Shown: in pieces, positions 23,139 through 31,009 of the stretch
How positions within the stretch are numbered: position 1 is the stretch's first letter
Layout of the letters: every line of letters begins with the position of its first letter
Origin: Saprospiraceae bacterium
Lineage (GTDB): Bacteria > Bacteroidota > Bacteroidia > Bacteroidales > JAIPBB01
DNA: 35,314 nucleotides
Direction of reading: 5' to 3'
Assembly: GCA_021739805.1 (NCBI GenBank)
Contig: JAIPBB010000011.1
Coordinates: 1 to 35,314 of the forward strand
The notes under the pieces: generated by a model
What the model saw: only the letters and a program-made list of their open reading frames with translations
Told to the model about the DNA's origin: nothing
The model's database searches: none
Translations under genes and position numbers: made by a program

Positions 23139-24566
23139 TTAAAAATATAAATCTCTTTCACCATTTTTTATTTTATCAATTCTTTTCCTGATTTCTTCAA
23201 CCTGAATTCCATCAGCTAAAGCCACAAGATTTTCTTCGATAAGCCTATAGCCTTTCTTTTGTGTTTCTTCATCTGCATAGTCAACCAAATACTCCATTAA
23301 AGTTAATATTGCATTTGGTGTACAAAACCTCTTTATAAAGCCCGGAACCGAAAATTCCATAAAATGTTCCCCTGTTCTGCCAAGTCGATAACAAGCAGTA
23401 CAAAATGATGGAAGGTATTTATCATCAACCAATTCGTTAATGATTTCACTAAGAGACCTGCTATCGTTAATAGCAAACTGTTCTCTTTTTAAGTCCTGTG
23501 GGTCACCAGTTTTTTCAGCATAACTGCCAATTTCAATTTTAGTTCCGCCATCAATTTGAGAAACCCCAAATTTTAAAACTTCTCTTCTGATTTCATGCGA
23601 CTCTCTTGCAGTTAGAATCATGCCTGTGTAAGGAACTGCAAGTCGAAGAATTGCAACTAATCTCACAAAATCGTCATCACTTACAGAATACTTATTGTTT
23701 GCTGTGAAGCAAGATGTATTATTAATTCTTGGAAAAGAAATTGTATGAGGACCAACATTATAACAAGCTTCAAAATGGTTTGTATGACGGACAAGGCTCA
23801 AAACTTCAAAACGCCAGTCGTACAATCCAAACAAAGCTCCAATTCCAACATCGTCAATTCCTGCTTCCATCGCTCTGTCAAGAGATGTCAATCTATTATT
23901 ATAATCCTTTTTATTTCCACTTTGGTGGTAAATTTTATAAGCTTCCGGATGATAAGTTTCCTGGAAAACCTGGTAAGTGCCAATACCGGATTCTTTAACT
24001 GTTCTAAATCCTTCAATATCTAATGGAGCAGCATTAATATTTACTCTTCTAATCTCACCATTCTTGCTTTTCACTCCATAAACAGTTTTCACAGACTCAG
24101 CTATAAACTCAGGTGTATAGGTACGATGTTCTCCATATACAAGAATTAATCTTTTCTGCCCCTGGTCTTCAAGAGCTGTAACTTCTTGAACTAATTCATC
24201 AGTATTTAGAGTTTTTCTTATCGACTCCTTATTAGTTGTTCTAAAACCACAATAAACACAATCGTTTGAGCACAAATTTCCAACATAAAGTGGTGCAAAC
24301 AAAACTATTCTGTTTCCATAAACTTTTTCTTTAAGTTCTCTTGCTCCATTTTTAATCTCTTCAATAAGTTCAGGGTCATTAGCATTAAGAAGTACAGCAG
24401 TCTCTTCCAAAGTAAGTCTTTGCTTATTCAACGATTTGGCAATTACTTTCCGCACTCTTTCCTTCTCCGATTTAGTATTATTAATATAATCCCAAATTTC
24501 TTCAGCGTCAATGAAAGGCTTCATTGGTTTATCCTCTATCCTGCACTTCTCCGGTGTAAATTTCAT
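23139..24566 (-). CDS. hydG: [FeFe]-hydrogenase maturation radical SAM tyrosine lyase HydG
   Basis: 475 residues, the full family length. Radical SAM motif Cys99-x3-Cys103-x2-Cys106 (LCSNDCVYCGFRTTNK) and the C-terminal second-cluster motif C-x2-C-x22-C (FCTACYRLGRTGEHFMEF ... FCTPNA), which holds the 'dangler' iron. HydG cleaves tyrosine to p-cresol, CO and cyanide, delivering an Fe(CO)2CN synthon. The C-terminal motif separates it from the thiamine enzyme ThiH. It follows hydA after a 116-base gap with a terminator-like hairpin, so it may be partly or wholly from its own promoter (weak TAATATTG at 24589-24596, minus). Followed by the Crp/Fnr gene at 17 bases. Confidence 0.97.
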   Translation of the reverse strand: MKFTPEKCRIEDKPMKPFIDAEEIWDYINNTKSEKERVRKVIAKSLNKQRLTLEETAVLLNANDPELIEEIKNGARELKEKVYGNRIVLFAPLYVGNLCSNDCVYCGFRTTNKESIRKTLNTDELVQEVTALEDQGQKRLILVYGEHRTYTPEFIAESVKTVYGVKSKNGEIRRVNINAAPLDIEGFRTVKESGIGTYQVFQETYHPEAYKIYHQSGNKKDYNNRLTSLDRAMEAGIDDVGIGALFGLYDWRFEVLSLVRHTNHFEACYNVGPHTISFPRINNTSCFTANNKYSVSDDDFVRLVAILRLAVPYTGMILTARESHEIRREVLKFGVSQIDGGTKIEIGSYAEKTGDPQDLKREQFAINDSRSLSEIINELVDDKYLPSFCTACYRLGRTGEHFMEFSVPGFIKRFCTPNAILTLMEYLVDYADEETQKKGYRLIEENLVALADGIQVEEIRKRIDKIKNGERDLYF

Positions 24567-24642
24567 TTTTTCTAGTTTTAATATTTTGCAATATTATAGT
24601 AATTATAGTAGTGATTTCTTATAAATTGATTCAAAATAAGAG

Positions 24643-24673
24643 AAAAGAAAGGGTGAAAACCACCCTTTCTTTT
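24643..24673 (-). terminator. Hairpin terminator or attenuator between hydA and hydG
   Basis: 13-bp perfect stem AAAAGAAAGGGTG / CACCCTTTCTTTT (24643-24655 and 24661-24673) with a 5-base loop. On the minus strand the 3' arm is followed by a U-rich tail (CTCTTATTTTG). It begins 10 bases after the hydA stop. Confidence 0.75.
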
Positions 24674-24682
24674 TACTTAATA

Positions 24683-26461
24683 TTAATATCTGTTACGTTT
24701 TCTGTATTTAGTATGTAACAAATCGTGAGATTTATGTCCAAGTGGTTTTTCAAGGAAATCTTCATAAATTTGTTTAATCTCAGGATTTTCATGCGACATC
24801 CTGATTGGTTTATGTGCATCTTCATCATAAATTGCAGCAATCCTTTTCATCCTGATTTCATCATTTGTTGGGATTGGCTGACCACCACCACCAATACATC
24901 CACCAGGGCAAGCCATAATTTCAATAAAGTGATAAGGAGATTCACCGGCAGCAATTTGATCCATAATTTGTCTTGCATTAATCAAACCATGAGCAATTGC
25001 AAATCTAGCTTCAACGCCTTCAAGGAAACTATATGCAGGTAAAACATTTTCGAATTTCACTGATGCTTCTTTAATTCCTTGTAAACCTCTCACAGGAGTG
25101 ATGTTTAATTTTTCGAATGGAACAGGTCTTCCGGTAATTAGAACATAAACTGTTCTTAAAGCTGCTTCCATAACACCACCTGTAGCACCAAAAATAACTG
25201 CTGCACCAGTTGATTCACCCATTAAACTATCAAAATCACTATCTTCAAGATCAGTGAAATTTAAACCTGCTTGTTTAATCATATGACCAAGTTCCCTTGT
25301 AGTTAAACCGGCGTCAATATCCTGATATCCACTATCACGCATTTCAGGACGATTAGCTTCAAATTTCTTAGCAGCACATGGCATACCTGCTACACTAACA
25401 ATAGTTGAAGGGTCAATACCCATCTTTTCAGCATAATATGTTTTAGCAACTGCACCAAACATCTGTTGTGGTGATTTACAAGTTGATAAATGTGCAAGGT
25501 GTTCAGGATACATATGCTCGATAAATTTCACCCAACCCGGTGAACATGATGTAATCATTGGAAGAGCAACTTGTTCTTTGTCAACTAATGCCTTTTTAAG
25601 TCTTTGCAGAAGTTCGCTTCCTTCCTCCATAATTGTAAGGTCGGCTGTGAAATCAGTATCAAGTACTGAATCAAATCCCATTTTCTTAAGAGCTGTAACC
25701 ATTTTACCGGTAACTCTTGTTCCAACAGGATATCCTAACATCTCACCAATAGCAACTCTTACAGAAGGTGCAGTATTAATAACAACATGCTTATCAGGAT
25801 CACCAATAGCTTCCCATACTTCATCAAAGTATCTTCTTTCGGTTAATGCACCTGTTGGGCAATGAGTAATACATTGTCCACAATTTGTACAAACAACTTC
25901 TGCAAAAGGAAGGTCAAGGAAAGTAGATATCTTCATATCTTTACCTTTTCCACTTACTGTAAGTGCATTTACATGCTGAAGTTCAGCACATGTTCTAACA
26001 CATCTCTGACAACGAACACATTTACTGTCGTCTTTTTCAATTGACCATGAAGACCTATCAATCTTTATATGTGGCTTAAGAACACTTAAGAATCTATCAT
26101 TATCGATATTATACTCAGATGCAAGATCCTGTAATTCACAATTTGTACTTCTATAGCAAGTAGTACATTGAGTATTATGTTCGGAAACTAAAAGAGCGAT
26201 TATATCTTTACGTGCATTTCTAACTTTCGGTGTGTTTGTTCTGATAACCATTCCTTCTTCAGCAGGAATAGCACAACTAGCTTCCAGTTTATTTCTTCCT
26301 TCAACTTCAACAACGCACACACGACAGTTACCGGCAACACATAAGTCTTCATGATGACAAAGTGTTGGGATTTTAACATTTATTTTTTTAGCTGCGTCAA
26401 GGATGGTGCAACCTTTTTCAATAGTTACATCCTGACCATCTATATTTAAACTTACTGACAT
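24683..26461 (-). CDS. hydA: [FeFe]-hydrogenase catalytic subunit, NAD-linked trimeric type
   Basis: 592 residues. N-terminal [2Fe-2S] domain (C35, C46, C49, C63), His-Cys3 [4Fe-4S] motif H95-x3-C99-x2-C102-x5-C108, two-cluster ferredoxin domain (C148/151/154/158 and C191/194/197/201), then the H-cluster domain. Motif L1 is T304-S-C-S307-P-G-W, L2 is M360-P-C362-A-A-K-K-F-E, L3 is E514-I-M-A-C518-P-G-G-C522-I-G-G-G-G-Q-P. The canonical L1 is TSCCPxW; Ser307 stands where the second Cys is expected, and an extra Cys328 is present in CKSPQQMF. C-terminal tail of about 60 residues. Encoded after NuoE- and NuoF-like subunits, so the complex would be HydABC, exchanging electrons with NAD(H) and perhaps ferredoxin by bifurcation. 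Cytoplasmic; no Tat signal. Confidence 0.97.
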   Translation of the reverse strand: MSVSLNIDGQDVTIEKGCTILDAAKKINVKIPTLCHHEDLCVAGNCRVCVVEVEGRNKLEASCAIPAEEGMVIRTNTPKVRNARKDIIALLVSEHNTQCTTCYRSTNCELQDLASEYNIDNDRFLSVLKPHIKIDRSSWSIEKDDSKCVRCQRCVRTCAELQHVNALTVSGKGKDMKISTFLDLPFAEVVCTNCGQCITHCPTGALTERRYFDEVWEAIGDPDKHVVINTAPSVRVAIGEMLGYPVGTRVTGKMVTALKKMGFDSVLDTDFTADLTIMEEGSELLQRLKKALVDKEQVALPMITSCSPGWVKFIEHMYPEHLAHLSTCKSPQQMFGAVAKTYYAEKMGIDPSTIVSVAGMPCAAKKFEANRPEMRDSGYQDIDAGLTTRELGHMIKQAGLNFTDLEDSDFDSLMGESTGAAVIFGATGGVMEAALRTVYVLITGRPVPFEKLNITPVRGLQGIKEASVKFENVLPAYSFLEGVEARFAIAHGLINARQIMDQIAAGESPYHFIEIMACPGGCIGGGGQPIPTNDEIRMKRIAAIYDEDAHKPIRMSHENPEIKQIYEDFLEKPLGHKSHDLLHTKYRKRNRY

Positions 26462-26491
26462 ATCTTTAAATTTTAATTTTTTTAATTAATA

Positions 26492-27655
26492 CTAGTAAAT
26501 CATTTCTTCCCGAAAGTTTTCGACTATCGATGCAAATGAATTTGCAACAGACTGACCCAATCCGCATTTTGATGTAGCTTTCATAGTTTCTGTCAACTTA
26601 ATCAATTGCTCAAGGTATTCAGGTTCTTTTTCGCCACGCTTAACCGCTTCAATTCCTTTAAGCAATTGTTGGGTTCCAACTCTACATGGAGTACATTGGC
26701 CACATGATTCTTCAGCAAAGAAATCAAGATAATTATGAAGTACATGATACATTGAACGAGTACTATTGAAAATCATAGTTGCTCCTCCGGTTGTATTGCC
26801 TTCGCCAATAATTGAAGTAGCAAAGCTTTTACGAGGAACGCAGAAACCTGCAACTCCACCAACTTGAACAGCTTTAGTGTCGCCATCACCAAATTCCTTA
26901 ACGAAATCTTCGATTGACATACCAAGTTCTAACTCATGAACACCTTCTTTTGGTGAATCTCCTGAGATAGAAAACAATTTAGAACCATGTTGGTCATCAG
27001 TACCAAACTTTGTATATTCTTCAGCACCAAAACGACATACCATAGTTGCACTTGCAAATGTCTCAACATTACCTACAATAGTTGGTTTTCCTTTATAACC
27101 ATTTTGAATTGGATAAGGAGGTTTATTTCTTGGTTCACCTCTTTTTCCTTCCATTGATTCGATAAGAGCAGTTTCTTCACCACAAACATAAGCTCCGGCA
27201 CCTAAGAAAATCTCAATACTGAAATCAAGACCAACTTCCTTTGCATGAAGATTGAATACATTTATTTCTTTTTCAAGGTCAGCAACAAGATATTTATACT
27301 CTCTTCTAAGATAAAGAAAACCTTTTGTTGAGTTTGTTGCCCATCCGGCAATTGCCATTCCTGAGAAAACTTTTCGCGGAACTTCCACTAATATTTTTCT
27401 ATCTTTAAAAGTGCCAGGTTCGCCTTCGTCAGCATTACAAATAATATATTTTACATCAGCTTCCTGAGCTGCGGCGAATTTCCATTTCAATCCTGTTGGA
27501 AAACCTGCACCACCTCTACCGCGTAAACCTGAATTAATCATTTCCTGGATTACTTCGTCTTTACTTTTTTTAACGGTATTTTTTAAAATATCATAAGGTG
27601 CTACTGAATATGGACTGAAAATTATATCGACTTTTCTTAATTCTTTTTTTGTCAT
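26492..27655 (-). CDS. hydB: NADH-binding flavoprotein subunit of [FeFe]-hydrogenase (NuoF/HydB-like, short form)
   Basis: 387 residues. Glycine-rich NADH/FMN motif GRGGAGFPTG (46-55), DEGEPGTFKDR, GAGAYVCGEETALIESMEG, PPYPIQNGYKGKPT, and the [4Fe-4S] ligands C318-x2-C321-x2-C324 ... C364 (ESCGQCTPCRVGT and KCGLGQS). It lacks both the N-terminal thioredoxin-like [2Fe-2S] domain and the C-terminal ferredoxin domain of long HydB proteins (about 600 aa), so it is the NuoF core only. It passes electrons between NADH/FMN and the HydA clusters. A good Shine-Dalgarno (27665-27670) precedes the ATG. 17-base gap to hydC upstream, 30 bases to hydA downstream. Confidence 0.94.
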   Translation of the reverse strand: MTKKELRKVDIIFSPYSVAPYDILKNTVKKSKDEVIQEMINSGLRGRGGAGFPTGLKWKFAAAQEADVKYIICNADEGEPGTFKDRKILVEVPRKVFSGMAIAGWATNSTKGFLYLRREYKYLVADLEKEINVFNLHAKEVGLDFSIEIFLGAGAYVCGEETALIESMEGKRGEPRNKPPYPIQNGYKGKPTIVGNVETFASATMVCRFGAEEYTKFGTDDQHGSKLFSISGDSPKEGVHELELGMSIEDFVKEFGDGDTKAVQVGGVAGFCVPRKSFATSIIGEGNTTGGATMIFNSTRSMYHVLHNYLDFFAEESCGQCTPCRVGTQQLLKGIEAVKRGEKEPEYLEQLIKLTETMKATSKCGLGQSVANSFASIVENFREEMIY

Positions 27656-27664
27656 TTTATTAAG

Positions 27665-27670
27665 CCTCCC
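27665..27670 (-). promoter_or_regulatory. Strong Shine-Dalgarno of hydB
   Basis: Minus strand GGGAGG, 9 bases before the ATG. Unusual here: nearly all other genes of the window lack one. Confidence 0.7.
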
Positions 27671-27672
27671 TT

Positions 27673-28143
27673 TTAATTTTTATTCCTAATATAATCTCCT
27701 ATGATAGTTCTAACCTTCTCAGGAGTAAGGTGATTGTAATACTCATCATTTATTAACATTGCCGGTCCCTGGTCGCAAAGTCCAATACAATTTGTTTCAA
27801 GCAATGAAAACTTTTTGTTTTGAGTAGTTTCACCTAATTTAATTTTCAATATACCTTCTAAAGTGCTAAGGATTTTTCCTTTTCCTTTCATGTCGCAGGT
27901 AATCGACTTACACACTCTGATAACATATTTTCCTCTTTCTTCTGTTTCCAAAAAAGAGTAAAATGATGCTGTTCCATAAACATCAGCAGCTGAAATGTCT
28001 AATTCTTTAGCTATTTCAACCATGTTCTCATTAGTGAGATAATTGTTTTTTTCAACGATTGATTGTAAAATTGGCATAAGAGACTCACGCCCCTTTCCAT
28101 GTTTTTCAATCTGCTCGCGAATTACTGTTGTTAATTCTGACAT
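27673..28143 (-). CDS. hydC: Thioredoxin-like [2Fe-2S] subunit of [FeFe]-hydrogenase (NuoE/HydC-like)
   Basis: 156 residues. NuoE fold: an N-terminal helical part (LMPILQSIVEKNNYLTNENMVEIAKEL), DVYGTASFYSFL, then the [2Fe-2S] ligands C78-x4-C83 (RVCKSITCDMKG) and C119-x3-C123 (ETNCIGLCDQGPAM). It carries electrons between the NADH-FMN subunit and the partner clusters. First of the hydCBA group, with its own Shine-Dalgarno (28148-28152). Only 39 bases separate it from the SDR gene upstream, so read-through from that gene is plausible. Confidence 0.94.
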   Translation of the reverse strand: MSELTTVIREQIEKHGKGRESLMPILQSIVEKNNYLTNENMVEIAKELDISAADVYGTASFYSFLETEERGKYVIRVCKSITCDMKGKGKILSTLEGILKIKLGETTQNKKFSLLETNCIGLCDQGPAMLINDEYYNHLTPEKVRTIIGDYIRNKN

Positions 28144-28147
28144 AATT

Positions 28148-28152
28148 CCTCC
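28148..28152 (-). promoter_or_regulatory. Shine-Dalgarno of hydC
   Basis: Minus strand GGAGG, 4 bases before the ATG. Spacing is short but the core is perfect. Confidence 0.6.
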
Positions 28153-28182
28153 AAAATTGTTTATAATTATTAATTAAATTTA

Positions 28183-29802
28183 TTAATGATCATCCGGAAA
28201 TATTTGATAAAATGCACTTAATTGCTTAATAGTTTTTTGTAGTTCTTTACTATTTGGCAAAATGGTATTATCATATCCTATTACCAGATTATTATTTTCA
28301 ATGTTGTCATAAACTTCTTCAATTACATCATTTAAAGTTTGAATTGTTGACCCTATATATTCATAGATGTCTTTTTCCATATTCTTTAACTCTTCTTTTT
28401 CTTTAAGATTTTCAATCATGATATTTTTCATTTCTAAAATACCACTGCAAATCTCAAGTGACTGAAATCCTACAGCAAACCTTAATCGTGCAATATCAGT
28501 AATATAATCCAGGACTAAACTCCTGTCACCACTTCTTATCGAAGCTATTACTAAATAAAAAAGTGAACTATAATAATTTCTGAATTTATTTTCGTTTACT
28601 TTTTTATAGTTTCTATATAATTGTGAGTTTTTTGAATAAAAAACTTTATTAACAATTTCACTTAAAATCTTCTCATAGTCATCCAACAATAAATTATATA
28701 TAACAAAACCCGGACGGCTTGGTACTTTCTTCATTGCTGCCTCGTTTTTCATTGTCCAAATTTGCGGTTGGTTTTTCATTTTTTCGAGCAAAAACGGCAT
28801 TCTCCTCGTAATTTCGTATCTGGGTGTTGGCTTCCAACCTAATTGCTTTTGAGTGAAACTTGAATCAACATTAAGTTTAACATCAAGATATTTCAACATC
28901 CAAAACCTTTCGAAGGGGTCTTTGGATGATAGCTTTAAAGCGGGAAGCATATAATTCCTTAAAAATAAGCCAGGGTAACAAAGAATCTTAGGCATATGAA
29001 TTGCCCGACGTCTAAATTCATAATAATTTAAAGTTGCACTTCTAAACAATTCAATATGAGATGTGCATCCATCTGGACTTACGTTATAAACAGCATGCTT
29101 AGGCAGTGAATCCGTTTTAAGAATAATTGTAGAAAGAAAATTTACAAGGTCATAGATGTGAATATACGAAACAGCAGAATTTCCCTTTCCGCCAATGATT
29201 TTAGAATCCCATTTATCAGACAGCCAAGTTGAAAGAAATTTATATAAAGGAGCATATTCACACCAATCGCTAAAAACTGCTGCAAAACGAACAGTTGTAC
29301 AATTAAATTTTTGAGAATATTCGTAAACCATTTCTTCACCTTTTCTCTTGCTCTTGGCATAGGCAAAATTGGCATCAGCCGGAGTTCGCTCATTAATGGT
29401 ATCACCAGCTTTTGGGAACTTACAAGCAGCCAAAGAGCTTGAAAATATAAAACGTTTTACGAATAAAGCTTCAGCCATTTTAAGCATATTTGCTGTTCCT
29501 AAAACATTAGTCCTTTCATATTCTTCATTATCACTATAATCAAAATCGTAGAAAGCAGCCATATGTATGAAAAAATCAGCCCCATTATGAAGTTTGATAT
29601 ATTTTCTCACTTCTGAGACTCTCTCCCAATTTGCTATATCGCATTGAAGCCAGTGAATATTATGATGATATGAAACACCCGATTCTTTTTGAGACCTTCG
29701 GGCAATTGCAAAAATCCTAAAATCATCTTTGATTCTATCAATGAAATGTGTTCCGACAAAACCGGATGCACCTGTAATTACTATACTGGGTAATTTACTC
29801 AT
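28183..29802 (-). CDS. NAD-dependent epimerase/dehydratase (extended SDR) with a long helical C-terminal extension
   Basis: 539 residues; ordinary members are 300-350. N-terminal Rossmann fold with TGASGFVG (10-17), a catalytic Ser in FSSSLAA (about 121-125) and Y148-x3-K152 (FAYAKSKRKGEEM), so the SDR site is intact; sugar-nucleotide, sterol-type and flavonol-type substrates are all possible. From about residue 350 a second, all-helical region begins (LLLDDYEKILSEIVNKVF ... YYSSLFYLVIASIRSGDRSLVLDYITDIARLRFAVGFQSLEICSGILEM). Its pattern (helix, 'GD-x-x-x-x-x-Y-x-x-x-I-A-R-x-R-x-x-x-G', helix) recalls sensor-type helical bundles such as RsbR N-terminal domains, but I am not sure. It overlaps the small membrane protein gene by 8 bases and is 39 bases before hydC. 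Confidence 0.82.
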   Translation of the reverse strand: MSKLPSIVITGASGFVGTHFIDRIKDDFRIFAIARRSQKESGVSYHHNIHWLQCDIANWERVSEVRKYIKLHNGADFFIHMAAFYDFDYSDNEEYERTNVLGTANMLKMAEALFVKRFIFSSSLAACKFPKAGDTINERTPADANFAYAKSKRKGEEMVYEYSQKFNCTTVRFAAVFSDWCEYAPLYKFLSTWLSDKWDSKIIGGKGNSAVSYIHIYDLVNFLSTIILKTDSLPKHAVYNVSPDGCTSHIELFRSATLNYYEFRRRAIHMPKILCYPGLFLRNYMLPALKLSSKDPFERFWMLKYLDVKLNVDSSFTQKQLGWKPTPRYEITRRMPFLLEKMKNQPQIWTMKNEAAMKKVPSRPGFVIYNLLLDDYEKILSEIVNKVFYSKNSQLYRNYKKVNENKFRNYYSSLFYLVIASIRSGDRSLVLDYITDIARLRFAVGFQSLEICSGILEMKNIMIENLKEKEELKNMEKDIYEYIGSTIQTLNDVIEEVYDNIENNNLVIGYDNTILPNSKELQKTIKQLSAFYQIFPDDH

Positions 29803-30223
29803 TGATAATTTCCTGATTATTATTTATTAATTCAACAACTTTGAAATATTTTATAAAAAGCCAACAAATCACAATTCCCATTAAAAAATCGCCAATTGCG
29901 GACAATAAAATCATCCATGCACTTTCAATAAAAAAGAAATAAATTGATAGAAATATTGTAGCTATAAACTTGGCAATTATTGAGAATAGAATTAACTGTT
30001 TATTTACAATAAGATTATAAGCACCTAAAGCATAAGCAACACTCATCACAATGTGAAAAACCCCTGCCTGAGCGGCGAAAAATCTCACTGTTGGAATCGA
30101 AAAACCAAATATTTCAAACCATGATAAAGGCATAAACATTAATCCTAAACCAACACAAAATGAATGCAATGCAACCAGCCAAAGCAAAATTCTGAGATAG
30201 TTTTTAATGTTTGTGTTAATCAT
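29795..30223 (-). CDS. Small four-helix integral membrane protein, unknown function
   Basis: 142 residues with four predicted membrane segments (about 10-32, 45-67, 72-95, 100-122) and a charged C-terminal tail (KVVELINNNQEIINE). The residue pattern (PLSWFEIFGF, FFAAQAGVFHIVMSVAYALGAY) resembles small DoxX- or DUF4345-like membrane proteins. It overlaps the SDR start by 8 bases, so translational coupling is likely. Upstream is a 209-base gap of short-period repeats, then the receiver gene on the same strand. No function can be given. Confidence 0.75.
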   Translation of the reverse strand: MINTNIKNYLRILLWLVALHSFCVGLGLMFMPLSWFEIFGFSIPTVRFFAAQAGVFHIVMSVAYALGAYNLIVNKQLILFSIIAKFIATIFLSIYFFFIESAWMILLSAIGDFLMGIVICWLFIKYFKVVELINNNQEIINE

Positions 30224-30239
30224 TTTCTATTGCTTTTTA

Positions 30240-30418
30240 TATTATTCGATTATTCGTTTGTTCGATTGTTAAATTGCTATATTGTTAAATTGCTATATTG
30301 TTCTATTGTTCTATTGTTATTCTCTAATTTCTAACTACTAACTTCTAACTTCTATTTTCTAAAATCTAATATCTATGTACTAACTACTAATTTCTAATTT
30401 CTAATTTCGAACATCATT
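30240..30418. repeat. Intergenic short-period repeats between the receiver gene and the membrane protein gene
   Basis: TTCGATTGTTAAATTGCTATATTG units (30240-30312) followed by CTAATTTCTAACTACTAACTTCTAA units (30318-30410). The same families occur at 20690-20845 and 31010-31155. Confidence 0.7.
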
Positions 30419-30432
30419 TAAGCATTAAGGCA

Positions 30433-30861
30433 TTATTCAATTGTTATATTTCTTGTTTTAGCCATTTGATTTATCATAAAAAATTCGCATTTTCCTTGTT
30501 TTGCCAACCTGATTGAATTCACTAATTTCTCATTTACCGTATCTTTTAAAATAAAACCGCATATTCCTGCATCGAGAAATGGTTTAAAACTATCAAACTC
30601 ACCATACATTGTAAGGGCTATAATCTTTAAATCAGGGTATAGGAATTTAGCTTTTTTTGTTGCTTCTGCTCCGTCCATTATTGGCATTTTCAAATCCATC
30701 AAAACAACATCAGCATGGCAATTAGCAAGTAGTTTAAGAAATTCTTTACCATTTGAAGCTTCGCCAACAACTTCAATATCTTCAGCTTTTCCCAATAGTA
30801 TTGAAACTGCTTTTCGAAAGACAGCCTGGTCGTCAACTAGTATAACTTTAATCTTATCCAT
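30433..30861 (-). CDS. Single-domain response regulator (NarL-type receiver without output domain)
   Basis: 142 residues. Receiver with acidic pocket D10-D11, phosphoacceptor Asp56 (VVLMDLKMPIMDG), Thr of IALTMYGE (about 84) and Lys of GFILKDT (about 105). The sequence is that of NarL/FixJ-type receivers, but it stops after MAKTRNITIE instead of continuing into a LuxR-type HTH of about 60 residues. No HTH remnant is visible in the repeat-filled DNA after the stop. It may be a true stand-alone receiver or a truncated regulator. No histidine kinase is in the window. Same strand as the SDR/hydrogenase genes but 209 bases from the next gene. Confidence 0.85.
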   Translation of the reverse strand: MDKIKVILVDDQAVFRKAVSILLGKAEDIEVVGEASNGKEFLKLLANCHADVVLMDLKMPIMDGAEATKKAKFLYPDLKIIALTMYGEFDSFKPFLDAGICGFILKDTVNEKLVNSIRLAKQGKCEFFMINQMAKTRNITIE

Positions 30862-31009
30862 TGGATTCTTCTATCAAAGTGTAAAACTATCATAGAAAAA
30901 ACTAGCAAACAATAGAGTAAATCCGTGATATAAGTTGTGGTAGAAACGTAGAAAAATTGTGTGTTTTTACGCAGGCGAATATGACATAAATCATTTTAAG
31001 AGAGCAATT

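Noticed and set aside
23729..24023. Plus-strand frames opposite hydG
   Set aside because: Antisense shadows of a well-supported gene with no recognisable product or start signals.
24725..26044. Plus-strand frames opposite hydA
   Set aside because: Shadows of hydA; the Cys- and Ser-rich translations reflect the reverse of iron-sulfur motifs.
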